64,000 nucleotides of DNA from Planotetraspora silvatica (GCF_016863315.1 NZ_BOOQ01000048.1:1-64000), one strand, 5' to 3'; positions 25,852 through 35,205 are shown, numbered from the stretch's first letter. Translations and numbers: made by a program. The notes: generated by a model from the letters alone, not told the origin.

Positions 25852-26925
25852 TCAGCGCGCCTGCGTCTCCTGCTCGCGAAGCGCCTGCTCGACGGCGTCC
25901 CGTACGCGGGCGTCCTCACGCAGCTTGCGCTGTACGCGGCCGCGGCGCGAGAGAAGGATCGCGGCGACGATGACCGCGATGAGTACGACGACCAGCAGAG
26001 ACAGCGTCCACGGGACGGCCCAGCCGCCCGCCGTCACCTGGACCGGCTTGAGCGGGCTGGTGGAGCCCGACGCGTCGGTGAGCAGGGGTGTGATGGTCGC
26101 GGTCACGCCCAGCCTGACGGCGGGTGCCGCACCGCGGACGGGCACCGTCACCTTCCAGCTCTCACCGGGGAGCAGCTCCGGGGGCGAGGCGATCTTGTCC
26201 GCATCGGCCTGCAGCCACCCGAAGGGGCCGGCGACCGACACCGTCTGCTGGGCGGACAGCATGGCGTTGCCGGTGTTGTGGATCGTGTACGTGACGGTGG
26301 CGTCACCCGTGGCGAACGGGTTGAACGAGCCCGCGTAATCGAGGGAGAGGTTCTCGATCGCGAGGGTCGGCTTGAGCTCGCCGCTGACCCGCAGCTTGAC
26401 CCGGATGCCGAGGCGCCGATCCACGTTGATGCCCTCGGCCTCGTCGGCCTGCGTCAGGGAGGTGAGGATGCCGCCCACGTAGTCGCCGGGCGTGGCGTTG
26501 TCCGGAACGGTGACCGTGAAGGGAATCTCGACGGACTTACCGGGCTGGATCGTGACGCTGTCGCGGCCGGCGCGGACCCAGGCACCGATCGCGACGGATT
26601 TCTTGTCCTTGGTGAGCAGGTCGAGCTGGCCCGTGTCGGTCGTGAAGCCGTCGGCGGCGTAGACGCCGAGTTTGAGCGGGGACTTGCCTTTGTTGGCCAC
26701 GACCATGGCGTCCTCGACCCGGCCACCGGGGTTGACGTCATAGCTGTAGCTGGACCGGTCGTCGCCGTAGTGGTTCGAGACCGTCCTGACCGTCCATGTG
26801 ACGTTGCCGTCGTCTGCCAGAGCGGGGCCGGCCCCCAGGCCGGCGACCGCGAGAGCGGTGAGCATGGCCAGGACGGCGGTACGGACGAAGGCGGCGACGG
26901 GGGTCTTCCGGCGCGTTATGGGCAT
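25852..26925 (-). CDS. cell-surface DUF916-like protein with C-terminal anchor
   Basis: 357 residues: signal peptide ending ALADD (about residue 38), an extracellular part made of immunoglobulin-like segments (SYDVNPGGRVEDAMVVANKG, TVTVPDNATPGDYVGGILTS, VTYTIHNTGNAMLSAQQTVS), then one transmembrane helix at about 303-325 (WTLSLLVVVLIAVIVAAILL) and a basic cytoplasmic tail. The order resembles WxL-associated DUF916/DUF3324 proteins, which bind peptidoglycan or partner proteins. It is followed by two more exported proteins on the same strand, suggesting a surface-related group. Confidence 0.8.
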   Translation of the reverse strand: MPITRRKTPVAAFVRTAVLAMLTALAVAGLGAGPALADDGNVTWTVRTVSNHYGDDRSSYSYDVNPGGRVEDAMVVANKGKSPLKLGVYAADGFTTDTGQLDLLTKDKKSVAIGAWVRAGRDSVTIQPGKSVEIPFTVTVPDNATPGDYVGGILTSLTQADEAEGINVDRRLGIRVKLRVSGELKPTLAIENLSLDYAGSFNPFATGDATVTYTIHNTGNAMLSAQQTVSVAGPFGWLQADADKIASPPELLPGESWKVTVPVRGAAPAVRLGVTATITPLLTDASGSTSPLKPVQVTAGGWAVPWTLSLLVVVLIAVIVAAILLSRRGRVQRKLREDARVRDAVEQALREQETQAR

Positions 26926-27018
26926 CTCGGAGTCCTCGGACGATCTTTGGTGAATCTGGAACGAGAGGCGGGGTAGGCCGCCCGAAGGCGCCTACCCCGC
27001 CAGGTCAAACGAGTACGA

Positions 27019-28995
27019 TCAGCTGCTCAGCGCGGTGACCGTGAGCGTGGCGCGGTAACCACCCTTGGCGACGCTGTCCGGGATCTTCAGATCCAGGTCG
27101 GCGCCCAGCTTGGCCCCACCGCGAGGGTGACCCTGCACGGCCGAACCGAGGCCGCGCGAGACGGACAGGCCCTGGCCGTGGTCGACGTAACCGGAGGCCA
27201 CCGGCTTGGCGGCCGTGGCGCCCGCGCCGCCGTCGAGGACGTACGGCGTCCAACCGAGGTTGGCGCCGGAGAACGTCTTGTCGGCGTCCTTGAAGTCGCT
27301 GACGTTGGCCGAGATCGACCACGGAGCGAGCGAGCGGCGGCTGTCCGACACGAGGATCGGGTTGATCTTGCCCGACGCCTCGAAGTGGTCGCCGTTGGTC
27401 TCCTTGGCGGTGCCGAGGTCGACGAGGCCGTTGTAGCCGTCGATCGTCCAGCCGAACTCACCCGGAGCGACGTTCGGCACGTTCACCTGCAGGGCCTGGC
27501 CGTCACCGTTGTACGGGTGGACGGTGACCTTGTCGACGAGCGAACCGACGGGCTGGCCCTCAGTGGTGTTGTTGCACCAGTTGCCCTTCTCGACCGACGA
27601 GTTCGGGGCCGCACAGGTGCCGCTCCGGACGTTCTCGACGACGAGCTTGTCGTTGCGCACCTGCACCTTGACGTAGGTGCGGACGTGCTCCTGGTTCTGA
27701 ACCGAGTTGTACCAGTAGCTGTCCGGGTTCAGCGGGTCGGCACCGTTGCCGGCGCCGCTCGTGCCGGTGGTGTCCGGCTTCGTGATGTCGTAGTACTTCG
27801 AGCCCGAAGCCGAGTTGCCCGTCACGTAGAGGACGCCGCCGGGACCGGCGTAGACGTCGGCGGCACCGGGCTGCTCGTCCGGGTTCGCCTTCTCGCCGTT
27901 CTTGATCAGGTAGCTACGGGAGTAGCTGTGGTCGTGACCCTGCAGCACCAGGTCGACGCCGAGCTTCGAGAAGGTGGTCGGGAAGTCGACACGCCGGACC
28001 TTGTTGTCGCTGTCCTTGGCGTGGTCGGCCGGCGAGTAGATCGCGTGGTGGTAGGTGAGGACCTTCCACTTCGCCTCGTTGCCGTGCTTGTTGATGACGT
28101 CGGTGACGAAGCCGATGTGCGCCGCGTCGCCGCCGCCGTTCGCGGAGTTGTAGCTGTTGCTGTTGAGGTCGATGAACAGCACATCCTTGTAGATGTACCA
28201 GTAGTCACCGCCCGACTTGGTTCCCGCCGGGTTCCCGTTGTCGTAGTACGGGGCCGTGCGGTCCGTGTTCGGGGTGGTGAAGTGCTGCTCGTAGGCCTTG
28301 CCGCCGACGTCGTGGTTGCCGATGGTGGCGGCCCACGGGTACTGGCGGAGCTTGTCGGACGCGAGGAAGGCGTTCCACTGGGTCTCAGTGTTGGCCGTCT
28401 CGACCTGGTCGCCGCCCGACACCAGAAGCTCGGCGTTCGGGTTGGCCGCCAGCGCGACGTTCAGGGTGTCCGCGAAGCCGGCCCCGTCCTCCGCGACGTC
28501 GCCGGACGAGCCGATCTGCGGGTCGCCGAAGAACAGGAAGTCGTAGTTGCCCTCGAAGTCCTGCGTCTTGAAGGAGTACGCCGGGGACCAGTTGCCCTCG
28601 GAGCCGACACGGTAGGAGTACGCCGTGTCCTCCTTCAGGCCGGTGATCGTCGCGTGGCGGTTGAAGCCACCGCTGGTGGCGATGTTCGCCGCGCCGGTGG
28701 CGTCGAAGGTGGGGGCGTCAGCGGGGAACTCGCCGTTGGCGACCTGTGCGGTCGGGGCGAGCTGGACCTTCTGCGCGGTGTCGGCCGAGGAATACCAGGT
28801 CACGGTGCGCTGGGACTCGTTGGAGCCCACACCGAGGATGATGCCGGTGAGCGTGGCGGACTCGGCGGCGCTGGCGGGGGCCGCCAGGCTGCCGACGGTG
28901 GCCACAACACCCAGGCCCAGGAATGCCGCCGTGGCCCCTGCGGCCACGCGGCGCCGCACGAGGCCGCGGGCCTGTGCGGAGTTGCTCGAAGTCAT
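27019..28995 (-). CDS. secreted purple-acid-phosphatase-type metallophosphoesterase
   Basis: 658 residues. A Tat/Sec-like signal (RRRVAAGATAAFLGLGVVAT, ending PASAA) is followed by a fibronectin-like N-terminal domain and a calcineurin-like phosphoesterase core: FGDPQIG, SGGDQVE, IGNHDVGG, VLTYHHAIYSP and GHDHSYSRSY supply the metal ligands. A C-terminal domain of about 200 residues (from NVRSGTCAAPNSSVEKGNWC) looks like an extra beta-sandwich. Likely an extracellular phosphatase on organic phosphate or nucleotides. It lies in line with the DUF916-like and HupE-like genes. Confidence 0.9.
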   Translation of the reverse strand: MTSSNSAQARGLVRRRVAAGATAAFLGLGVVATVGSLAAPASAAESATLTGIILGVGSNESQRTVTWYSSADTAQKVQLAPTAQVANGEFPADAPTFDATGAANIATSGGFNRHATITGLKEDTAYSYRVGSEGNWSPAYSFKTQDFEGNYDFLFFGDPQIGSSGDVAEDGAGFADTLNVALAANPNAELLVSGGDQVETANTETQWNAFLASDKLRQYPWAATIGNHDVGGKAYEQHFTTPNTDRTAPYYDNGNPAGTKSGGDYWYIYKDVLFIDLNSNSYNSANGGGDAAHIGFVTDVINKHGNEAKWKVLTYHHAIYSPADHAKDSDNKVRRVDFPTTFSKLGVDLVLQGHDHSYSRSYLIKNGEKANPDEQPGAADVYAGPGGVLYVTGNSASGSKYYDITKPDTTGTSGAGNGADPLNPDSYWYNSVQNQEHVRTYVKVQVRNDKLVVENVRSGTCAAPNSSVEKGNWCNNTTEGQPVGSLVDKVTVHPYNGDGQALQVNVPNVAPGEFGWTIDGYNGLVDLGTAKETNGDHFEASGKINPILVSDSRRSLAPWSISANVSDFKDADKTFSGANLGWTPYVLDGGAGATAAKPVASGYVDHGQGLSVSRGLGSAVQGHPRGGAKLGADLDLKIPDSVAKGGYRATLTVTALSS

Positions 28996-29116
28996 CGGTG
29001 ATGTTCCTTTTGCCGATGGGTTTGGAGAGAAATGCCCAGCAAACCTCTCGCTGCCAGGTAAACCGACCGTTAATGCGATCTAGCAGGTCAGCTGAACCTC
29101 CCAAGAACCTGTGAGG

Positions 29117-30334
29117 TCACAACCCGAACACCCGTTGCACAAACCAGATAAGCCCCATAACGGACACGCCCGCAGAAATCACGCCTGTTGCCCAGAGGCC
29201 GGCCCTCGGCGAACGGCGACGAAGCACGGCCAGCAACGGGAAGACGACGGCGATGATCGCCAGCTGCACGGTCTCGATGCCGACGTTGAACACCAGCAAG
29301 GACCACAGCAGGGTCCACGACCAGGCCTCGTTGATCCCCAGCGCGCCCGCGAAGCCCAGGCCGTGCACGAGGCCGAAGCAGAACACCACCGCGAGGCGGA
29401 TCCAGCCCGCACGGTCCAGGCTGAAGTGACCGCGTCCCAGCGTGGCGATCTCGGTGGCCTGGTCGCCGCGGCGCCAGATCTGCCACAGGTGCCAGCAGGC
29501 GACCGCGGCGATCGACAGCGCGATGACGGGCTCCACGACACTCGCGGGGACGTCGACCAGCCCGAGGGCGGCGAGCATGAACGTCACCGAATGCGCCAGG
29601 GTGAAGCTCGTGGCCGCGAGCACGATCTCACGCAGGCGCCGCGACCCGGCGATGAGCGCCAGCAGGAACAGGATGTGGTCGATCCCGGTCAGCAGGTGTT
29701 CGGTGCCCAGGCGGAAGAACTCCCAGAACCGCTCGTACCACGCCTGAGCGGTCGAGAAGGACGGGTGCGCGGCGTCGAGCGCGGCGCTGCCCGAACGTCC
29801 GTCGAGCTCGTAGGTGAGGATCGTCTTGGTGCCCTTGACGTAGGTCTCGGCGTCGGGGAACAGCCCGCTGCGCACCTCGTGGTCGTCGCCCTGCTCGGGA
29901 CAGACCCAGTCGAGCAGCAGCCGGGTGTACGGCACGCCCTCCCGAGCGGTCATCGTGAAGTCGCCCACCTGCGCCGGCGTGCAGGCCTTGCCGCCCGAGG
30001 CGACGGAGAAACGTTCGGCGACGTACTTGACGGCCGACTGCGTGTGGGCGTTGAGCGCGGCGGCCTGTCCTTCGGTGTCCTGCGCGTCGAACGCGGCGGT
30101 TCCCGCCTTGAAGAGGGAATCGTCCTTCTCGTAGTCCGCGGCGGACACGACGAAGAGGTCGTACTCGAGTTCCAGCGTCGTCCGTACGTGACCATCGTCG
30201 CCCGCGGCGACGTGGACGTACACGGTCGACGTGAACCCGTGGGCGAGCGCCGGGCCGGCGCTCAATAAGGCGATCACCGCCGCTGTGATCGCGATGACGA
30301 TCCCGACGACGGTGCGGCGCACCCGCTGTGACAT
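29117..30334 (-). CDS. HupE/UreJ-like membrane protein with large extracellular domain
   Basis: 405 residues. After a signal anchor (IVIAITAAVIALLSAGPALA) comes an extracytoplasmic domain of about 170 residues, then the HupE_UreJ_2 membrane region with about six helices: EHLLTGIDHILFLLALIAGS, SFTLAHSVTFMLAALGLVDV, FCFGLVHGLGFAGALGINEA and NVGIETVQLAIIAVV. The conserved histidines in GIDH, TLAHS and VHG match nickel/cobalt-permease-like HupE proteins, though this branch has unknown cargo. First gene of the exported-protein set at 25.8-30.3 kb. Confidence 0.87.
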   Translation of the reverse strand: MSQRVRRTVVGIVIAITAAVIALLSAGPALAHGFTSTVYVHVAAGDDGHVRTTLELEYDLFVVSAADYEKDDSLFKAGTAAFDAQDTEGQAAALNAHTQSAVKYVAERFSVASGGKACTPAQVGDFTMTAREGVPYTRLLLDWVCPEQGDDHEVRSGLFPDAETYVKGTKTILTYELDGRSGSAALDAAHPSFSTAQAWYERFWEFFRLGTEHLLTGIDHILFLLALIAGSRRLREIVLAATSFTLAHSVTFMLAALGLVDVPASVVEPVIALSIAAVACWHLWQIWRRGDQATEIATLGRGHFSLDRAGWIRLAVVFCFGLVHGLGFAGALGINEAWSWTLLWSLLVFNVGIETVQLAIIAVVFPLLAVLRRRSPRAGLWATGVISAGVSVMGLIWFVQRVFGL

Positions 30335-30447
30335 GTGGCTCCTTACGTTGCCAGTGCACGTTGCACGTCACGGGTGAATGAGAGCCAGACCGCCGACGAA
30401 CTGCGGAAAAACAAATTCCTGAACGCCTCCTGAGGATGGAAGGCGGC

Positions 30448-31170
30448 ATGACCTGGGATAGGAGGATGGACCCCGCACCATCCGCCATCACTCGGAGGAC
30501 GATCGCCTTGCGCCCGCTGCTTCGGGCCGTCGCCACGCTGGCCGCGGCCGCAACTCTGATCACCGGATGCGGATCCGGCGGCGACTGGTCACGACCGCAC
30601 TCCAAGCCCACCCCCCTCGGCGCACTCGGCGCGGGGTTCATCGACCCCTCCGTCACGCCCGTCCCGGAGTCGACCGTCACGCCGCGGCCCGGCTCCTGGA
30701 CCGAGGTCCGTCCGTCGAAGGACTACCGCGTGGTGCTTCTCACCGCAGGGGACGACCGCCCGACCAAGGCCCTCGTCACGGCGGTGAAGGGCTGGGCCGA
30801 GGACGAGGACGTCGACCTCAGAACGGTGGTCGCCGACCCGGCCAACCTCGTCACCGGCATCACCAAGGCTCTCGCGATGGGCCCCGACCTCATCGTCAGT
30901 GCGGGCAACGACCTCATCGACCCCCTCGCGCTGGTCACCGCGAACCACCTGTCTCAGCAGTTCCTCGTCGTGGGCGCGGAGTTGGCCGAGCCCACCCACA
31001 ACGTCACGGCGGTCGACTGGTCCGGCGCGTCGTTCCGCGGCGAAGGGCTCGGCATGTCCTCGACGTACGACCCCGAGTCGTTCACCGCCGAGCGCTGCTC
31101 GGCCGCCATCAGGTCAGGCGTCGCGGCCGTCCTCAACGATCTGACCGGGATCGTGATCTGGCTCGACTAG
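30448..31170 (+). CDS. lipoprotein with BMP/periplasmic-binding-like fold
   Basis: 240 residues. A basic N-terminus and hydrophobic stretch end in the lipobox LITGC (Cys near residue 42). The mature part has YRVVLLTAGDDRPTKALVTA, VKGWAEDEDVDLRTVVADPA and GPDLIVSAGNDLIDPLALVT, the alternating strands and helices of a type-1 periplasmic-binding (BMP-like) domain, but only one lobe's worth. GGAAGG precedes the ATG at 30448. Transport partners are absent, so it may be a sensor or degenerate binding protein. Confidence 0.75.
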   Translation: MTWDRRMDPAPSAITRRTIALRPLLRAVATLAAAATLITGCGSGGDWSRPHSKPTPLGALGAGFIDPSVTPVPESTVTPRPGSWTEVRPSKDYRVVLLTAGDDRPTKALVTAVKGWAEDEDVDLRTVVADPANLVTGITKALAMGPDLIVSAGNDLIDPLALVTANHLSQQFLVVGAELAEPTHNVTAVDWSGASFRGEGLGMSSTYDPESFTAERCSAAIRSGVAAVLNDLTGIVIWLD

Positions 31171-31400
31171 CTCCGGCCTCTGCCAGGAGCGACCGCCACC
31201 GGGTGATACCGGTTGACGTCGACAGGTTCGCAGCAGAAAGCCCGCGACCTGCGAGTTTGGTCTGACGGTCAGCCGATCGGTGGATCGGCTCAGCCGTCCG
31301 GCGGGGCCGCCGGTTCAGCCGCGCCCTCAGGAGATCGGGCGATGCGTGACCTGGTGTGACATTGCGACGCTTGAAGCCGACCAGAGAAGGAAGGCTCGCA

Positions 31401-31844
31401 ATGAACACCCCCATTTCGCTTCCCGCCGAGATCTCCGACGAAGCCCTGAACAATCCGCGCAGCCGCACGGCGTTCCGTACGGTGAAGCTCCTCGTCGGCG
31501 GCTACGTCGCCATCAGCGTGCTCACCCTCGTGGCCGTCTACCTGCTCCGTGACGACGCCGGATTGGTGACCGACACGGTTTGGGTGCGCGGCGGGATCGT
31601 CGTCCTCAGCTCCCTGCTGATGCTCGCCTTCGCGACCGGCACCACCCGTGGACGTCGCCGGGCCTATCTGCGGTTGCGGATCGCCTCGGGCGTCATGGTG
31701 GTGGCCATCGCGGTCCTCGTCGCACTCCCGGGATTCCTGCCGATGTGGATGAGGATCGAGCAGACCGTCTGCGGACTGCTCCTTGTGTGCGTCGTCGCGA
31801 TCGTGAACGGCAGGCACCTGCGCTCGTTGTTCGCCACCAGATAA
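31401..31844 (+). CDS. four-helix membrane protein upstream of a two-component system
   Basis: 147 residues with helices at about 30-50 (LLVGGYVAISVLTLVAVYLL), 60-78, 92-112 and 117-135; the N-terminal 25 residues (ISLPAEISDEALNNPRSRTA) are soluble. GAAGGAAGG lies before the ATG. It precedes the NarL-type kinase gene by 59 bp in the same direction, so it may form part of the signalling unit, perhaps as the sensed or regulated membrane partner. Confidence 0.77.
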   Translation: MNTPISLPAEISDEALNNPRSRTAFRTVKLLVGGYVAISVLTLVAVYLLRDDAGLVTDTVWVRGGIVVLSSLLMLAFATGTTRGRRRAYLRLRIASGVMVVAIAVLVALPGFLPMWMRIEQTVCGLLLVCVVAIVNGRHLRSLFATR

Positions 31845-31903
31845 GACGCCCCAATACAGCTAGATTTGTCCGATATGAACATGAGCCGCACAGGAGGACG
31901 CGG

Positions 31904-33166
31904 ATGAGCGGTCCGGTGCGTCGCCGGCCCGTACCGGCAACCGTCCTTCCGTACGCCTTGCTGGCGATCCTGGTCGTCGTCACGGTGGTCGCCAAACGGT
32001 CGGCGGGCGAGTCCCTGCTCATCGACCTGGCTCTGTGCGCGCTGGCCGCGGCGTGGATGTTGTGGGTCTTCACGCTGCATCCCGCCTGGCGGGAGCGCAC
32101 GCGGGTGATGGCGGTGTTCTTCACCGTACTGATCGCGATCATGGCGGTCCTGGTGGCCAGGGACCCGTGGTTCGGTTTCTTCACGCCCGCCGGGTACATC
32201 TACGCGTTCGGGGTCCTGCGCTGGCCGTGGGAGCCGGTCGGCGTCGCCGCGGTGGCGATGGTGTCGGGCACGGCGCAGGCGTACGGCGTGGAGAAGACCT
32301 CGCTTTTCGGCGTGACCATATGGGTCGTCATCATGGCCGCGAACGTGATCCCCCTGTGTGGCTTCGCCTGGTTCGCCCGGCGCAGCGCCCAGCAGAACGA
32401 GGAGCGAGAACAGGCGCTCGCAGAGGCACGCGAGGCGAACCGGAGGCTGGAGACGACGCTGGCGGAGAACGCGGTCCTGCACGAGCAACTGCTGGCGCAG
32501 GCGAGGGAGGCCGGCGTGCACGACGAGCGGCAGCGGATGGCGCGGGAGATCCACGACACTCTGGCGCAAGGGCTCACCGGCATCGTCACCCAACTGCAGG
32601 CGGCCGAGCACGCCGTCGACGATCCAGCAGGATTGCGCAGGCACATCGAAGCCGCGACCAGGCTGGCCAGGGAGAGCCTGTCCGAGGCTCGGCGGTCGGT
32701 GCACGCGCTGCGGCCGGAGCCGCTGCAGACGGCACGGCTGAGCGAGGCGCTGGCGAACGTCGCCGGCCACTGGTCGTCGCTGCACGAGATCCCGGTCCAG
32801 GTCACGACGACCGGTACGGCACGGCCGATGCGGCCGGAGGCGGAGGTCGCGCTGCTCAGGACCGCACAGGAGGCCTTGGCCAACGTGGCCAAGCATGCAC
32901 GGGCGACGAGGGTGGGAGTGACGCTGTCGTACATGGAGCACGAGGTGGCGCTGGACGTGCGTGACGACGGCGGCGGCTTCGATCCGTCCCGGCTCGGTGA
33001 CGGTGCCACCGATGGCCTGCACGTGGATCGCGGCGGGTTCGGCCTGATCGCGATGCGGCAGCGGATCGAGGGCCTGTCAGGGACGCTGCAGGTCGAGTCG
33101 GAACCGGGCGCCGGCACGGGAATCTCGGCCTGCGTCCCCGCCGAGCCGGCGGAGGTCTCCGCATGA
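31904..33166 (+). CDS. NarL/LiaS-type sensor histidine kinase
   Basis: 420 residues. Four to five membrane helices in the first 140 residues (YALLAILVVVTVVAKR, ALCALAAAWMLWVFTL, VMAVFFTVLIAIMAVLV, IWVVIMAANVIPLCGFAWFA), a coiled coil (NEEREQALAEAREANRRLET), then the HisKA_3 dimerisation domain with RQRMAREIHDTLAQGLTGIV (phospho-His in EIHD) and a GHKL ATPase domain with DVRDDGGGFDP and GFGLIAMRQRIEGL. AGGAGG precedes the ATG at 31904. Its 3' end overlaps the response-regulator gene by four bases. Confidence 0.92.
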   Translation: MSGPVRRRPVPATVLPYALLAILVVVTVVAKRSAGESLLIDLALCALAAAWMLWVFTLHPAWRERTRVMAVFFTVLIAIMAVLVARDPWFGFFTPAGYIYAFGVLRWPWEPVGVAAVAMVSGTAQAYGVEKTSLFGVTIWVVIMAANVIPLCGFAWFARRSAQQNEEREQALAEAREANRRLETTLAENAVLHEQLLAQAREAGVHDERQRMAREIHDTLAQGLTGIVTQLQAAEHAVDDPAGLRRHIEAATRLARESLSEARRSVHALRPEPLQTARLSEALANVAGHWSSLHEIPVQVTTTGTARPMRPEAEVALLRTAQEALANVAKHARATRVGVTLSYMEHEVALDVRDDGGGFDPSRLGDGATDGLHVDRGGFGLIAMRQRIEGLSGTLQVESEPGAGTGISACVPAEPAEVSA

Positions 33167-33819
33167 GCCCCGGCACCGTGATCAGACTGCTGATCGCCGA
33201 CGATCATCCAGTGGTCAGGGACGGCTTGAGCAGCATGTTCGCCCGCGAACCGGGGTTCGAGGTGATCGGTGAGGCCTCCGATGGGGCCGAGGCGGTCCGG
33301 CTCGCCGAGGCTCTGCGGCCGGACGTGATCCTGATGGATCTGCGGATGCCCGGCATGGACGGGGTGAGCGCGACAAGAGAGCTGGCCGGACGCGGGAGTG
33401 GCGCGCGCGTGCTCGTACTGACCACGTATGACACCGACAGCCATGTGCTGCCCGCGATCGAAGCGGGTGCCACCGGTTACCTGCTCAAAGACGCTCCCCG
33501 TGACGAGCTTCTGCGGGCGGTCCGGGCGACGGCCCGGGGTGAGGCGGTTCTCGCCCCGTCGGCGGCTGCCCTGCTGATGACCCGGGTACGTGCCCCCACC
33601 CCCGGTCCGCTCAGCCAGCGGGAGCTCGAAGTCCTCCAACTGGTGGCGGCCGGGGCCACGAACCGGGAGGCGGCGGCCAAGCTGTTCATCACCGAGGCCA
33701 CGATCAAATCTCACCTGCTGAACATCTACGCCAAGCTCGGTGTGAGCGACCGCGCCTCCGCCGTCACCGAGGCGTTCAACCGAGGACTACTCGTCCCGCG
33801 AGCGCCGGAACAGGCCTGA
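33163..33819 (+). CDS. NarL/LuxR-type response regulator
   Basis: 218 residues. Receiver domain 1-125: acidic pair in ADDHPVVRDG, phospho-acceptor Asp in ILMDLRMPGMDG (about residue 58), Thr in VLTTYD and Lys in YLLKDAP. C-terminal LuxR HTH: LSQRELEVLQLVAAGATNRE, AAAKLFITEATIKSHLLNIY. Start codon overlaps the kinase stop, so the two are translated together as a cognate pair; targets are probably the upstream membrane gene or envelope-stress genes. Confidence 0.94.
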   Translation: MSPGTVIRLLIADDHPVVRDGLSSMFAREPGFEVIGEASDGAEAVRLAEALRPDVILMDLRMPGMDGVSATRELAGRGSGARVLVLTTYDTDSHVLPAIEAGATGYLLKDAPRDELLRAVRATARGEAVLAPSAAALLMTRVRAPTPGPLSQRELEVLQLVAAGATNREAAAKLFITEATIKSHLLNIYAKLGVSDRASAVTEAFNRGLLVPRAPEQA

Positions 33820-33857
33820 CTTCCAGCCTTTCCGGCGCCGCCCGCCGTCGGGCCGGC

Positions 33858-34454
33858 CTATGCTTCGGCGACCGGCTGGTAGGTGCACACGTGCACACCC
33901 GCGTCGCTGATCACCGTCGAGACCAGTTCGAGCGTGCGCAGTGTGCCGTCGCCAGGGAAGATCGTCTTACCCCCGCCGAGGATCACCGGCATGATCATGA
34001 GCCGGAGCTGGTCGACCAGGCCCTCGCCCAGGAGGGTGCGCACGAGCGTGGGGCTCCCCATGACCACCAAGTCGCCGCCGTCGGTCTTGTGCAGCTCCCG
34101 GATGCGGGCGACGGCGTCGTCACCGGGGATGCGTGTGGTGTTGTTCCACGTCAGCTCGTCATCGCCCAGCGTCTCGGACACGACGTACTTCGCAATGGCG
34201 TTCATCCGGTCGGCGAACGGGTCGCTGTCTTGCTCAGGCCACGCCGCGGCCATCGTCTGCCACGTGCGGCGCCCGAACAACAGCGCCTCGGCCTTGCTCA
34301 GCGCGTCGTCGAAGGCGCCACCCACCACATCCAGATCGAAGAACGGGTGCGACCAGCCGCCATGGGCGAAGCCGCCGTCCGTGTCCTCGTCCGGTCCGCC
34401 TGGCGCCTGCACGACTCCGTCCAAGCTCATGAACTCAGTGATCACGATGCGCAT
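33858..34454 (-). CDS. RibD/dihydrofolate-reductase-like reductase
   Basis: 198 residues, second member of the family in this window: MRIVITEFMSLDGVVQAPGG at the N-terminus, KAEALLFGRRTWQTMAAAWP near 60, GGDLVVMGSPTLVRTLLGEG near 130, and LRLMIMPVILGGGKTIFPGD. GAGGAG precedes the ATG at 34454. Compared with the copy at 15905 it keeps a complete N-terminal SLDGV motif. Divergent from an acetyltransferase gene. Substrate unknown. Confidence 0.9.
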   Translation of the reverse strand: MRIVITEFMSLDGVVQAPGGPDEDTDGGFAHGGWSHPFFDLDVVGGAFDDALSKAEALLFGRRTWQTMAAAWPEQDSDPFADRMNAIAKYVVSETLGDDELTWNNTTRIPGDDAVARIRELHKTDGGDLVVMGSPTLVRTLLGEGLVDQLRLMIMPVILGGGKTIFPGDGTLRTLELVSTVISDAGVHVCTYQPVAEA

Positions 34455-34646
34455 GGGACTCGCTCCTCGGGGGTTGCGTTGCCGGGATGGCAGCCGACCT
34501 TCTGCCGTCGCAGGCCGCTCCTGGCGGCCGCGTGATCGCAGGCTATCGCCGAAAAATAATCCAGTCAAGGACGTTAAATTTGTCGGTGCTGACCAGTCGG
34601 CGCGACCTGTGTCCGGTCGGTGAAGTCGGTGAATAGGCTGTCGACC

Positions 34647-35132
34647 ATGCTGAGGTTGGAGCGGCTCCGGGCTGACCATGCACCTGCTCTCCTGGTCTTC
34701 GAGCGGGAGAACCGGGAGTACTTCGCGCGGTCTGTGCCGGATCGCGGGAACGCGTACTTCGTCGAGTTCGCCTCACGCCACAGCGCCCTGCTCGCCGAGC
34801 AGGACGCCGGTCTGGGCCACTTCCATGTCATCGTGGACGATCAGGGGAAACTGATCGGCCGCGTCAATATCGTGGACGTCGCGGATGGGTCCGCTGAGCT
34901 CGGCTACCGGATCGGTGAGCACGCCGGGGGCCGGGGCGTGGCGACGGCCGCGGTCGAGGAAGTGTGCCTCCTGGCCGCCTCGGCATACCGGCTCTCCGTG
35001 CTCACCGCGGTCACCACCCTCGACAACCCGGCCTCCCGGACCGTGCTCGAACGTAACGGGTTCACCGTTGTCGGGAGCATCTTCCTCGAGGGGCGCCCCG
35101 GTGTGCGGTACCAGCGCCGGCTCATGGCTTGA
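34647..35132 (+). CDS. GNAT-family acetyltransferase (RimJ/RimL type)
   Basis: 161 residues: LRLERLRADHAPALLVFERE, HFHVIVDDQGKLIGRVNIVD, then the acetyl-CoA site YRIGEHAGGRGVATAAVEEV (Q/R-x-x-G-x-G/A, about residue 92) and LDNPASRTVLERNGFTVVGS. This is the Acetyltransf_3 pattern of RimJ-like N-acetyltransferases. ATG at 34647 chosen because the fold begins at once; an upstream frame extension is not conserved-looking. It converges on the histidine kinase at 35261. Confidence 0.87.
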   Translation: MLRLERLRADHAPALLVFERENREYFARSVPDRGNAYFVEFASRHSALLAEQDAGLGHFHVIVDDQGKLIGRVNIVDVADGSAELGYRIGEHAGGRGVATAAVEEVCLLAASAYRLSVLTAVTTLDNPASRTVLERNGFTVVGSIFLEGRPGVRYQRRLMA

Positions 35133-35205
35133 CGCAGGTACAGGTGCCGAACAGGGATCCCGTGAAGTCCGAATCGCCGATCTCGATCCCAGCAGCAGCG
35201 ATCAT
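35122..35205 (-). CDS. possible 27-residue Ser/Thr/Cys-rich peptide
   Basis: Downstream of the kinase gene at 35261 and on the same strand, an ATG at 35205 opens MIAAAGIEIGDSDFTGSLFG followed by TCTCVKP and a stop. The end (Thr, Ser, Thr-Cys-Thr-Cys) is of the kind seen in ribosomal-peptide precursors, but no modifying enzyme is nearby, the ribosome site is weak, and it overlaps the acetyltransferase 3' end by 11 bp. It may be a chance frame or the tail of a decayed gene. Confidence 0.2.
   Translation of the reverse strand: MIAAAGIEIGDSDFTGSLFGTCTCVKP

Noticed and set aside
27127-29001. Long plus-strand frame of about 620 residues
   Set aside because: Antisense to the purple acid phosphatase; Val/Arg-rich low-complexity translation.
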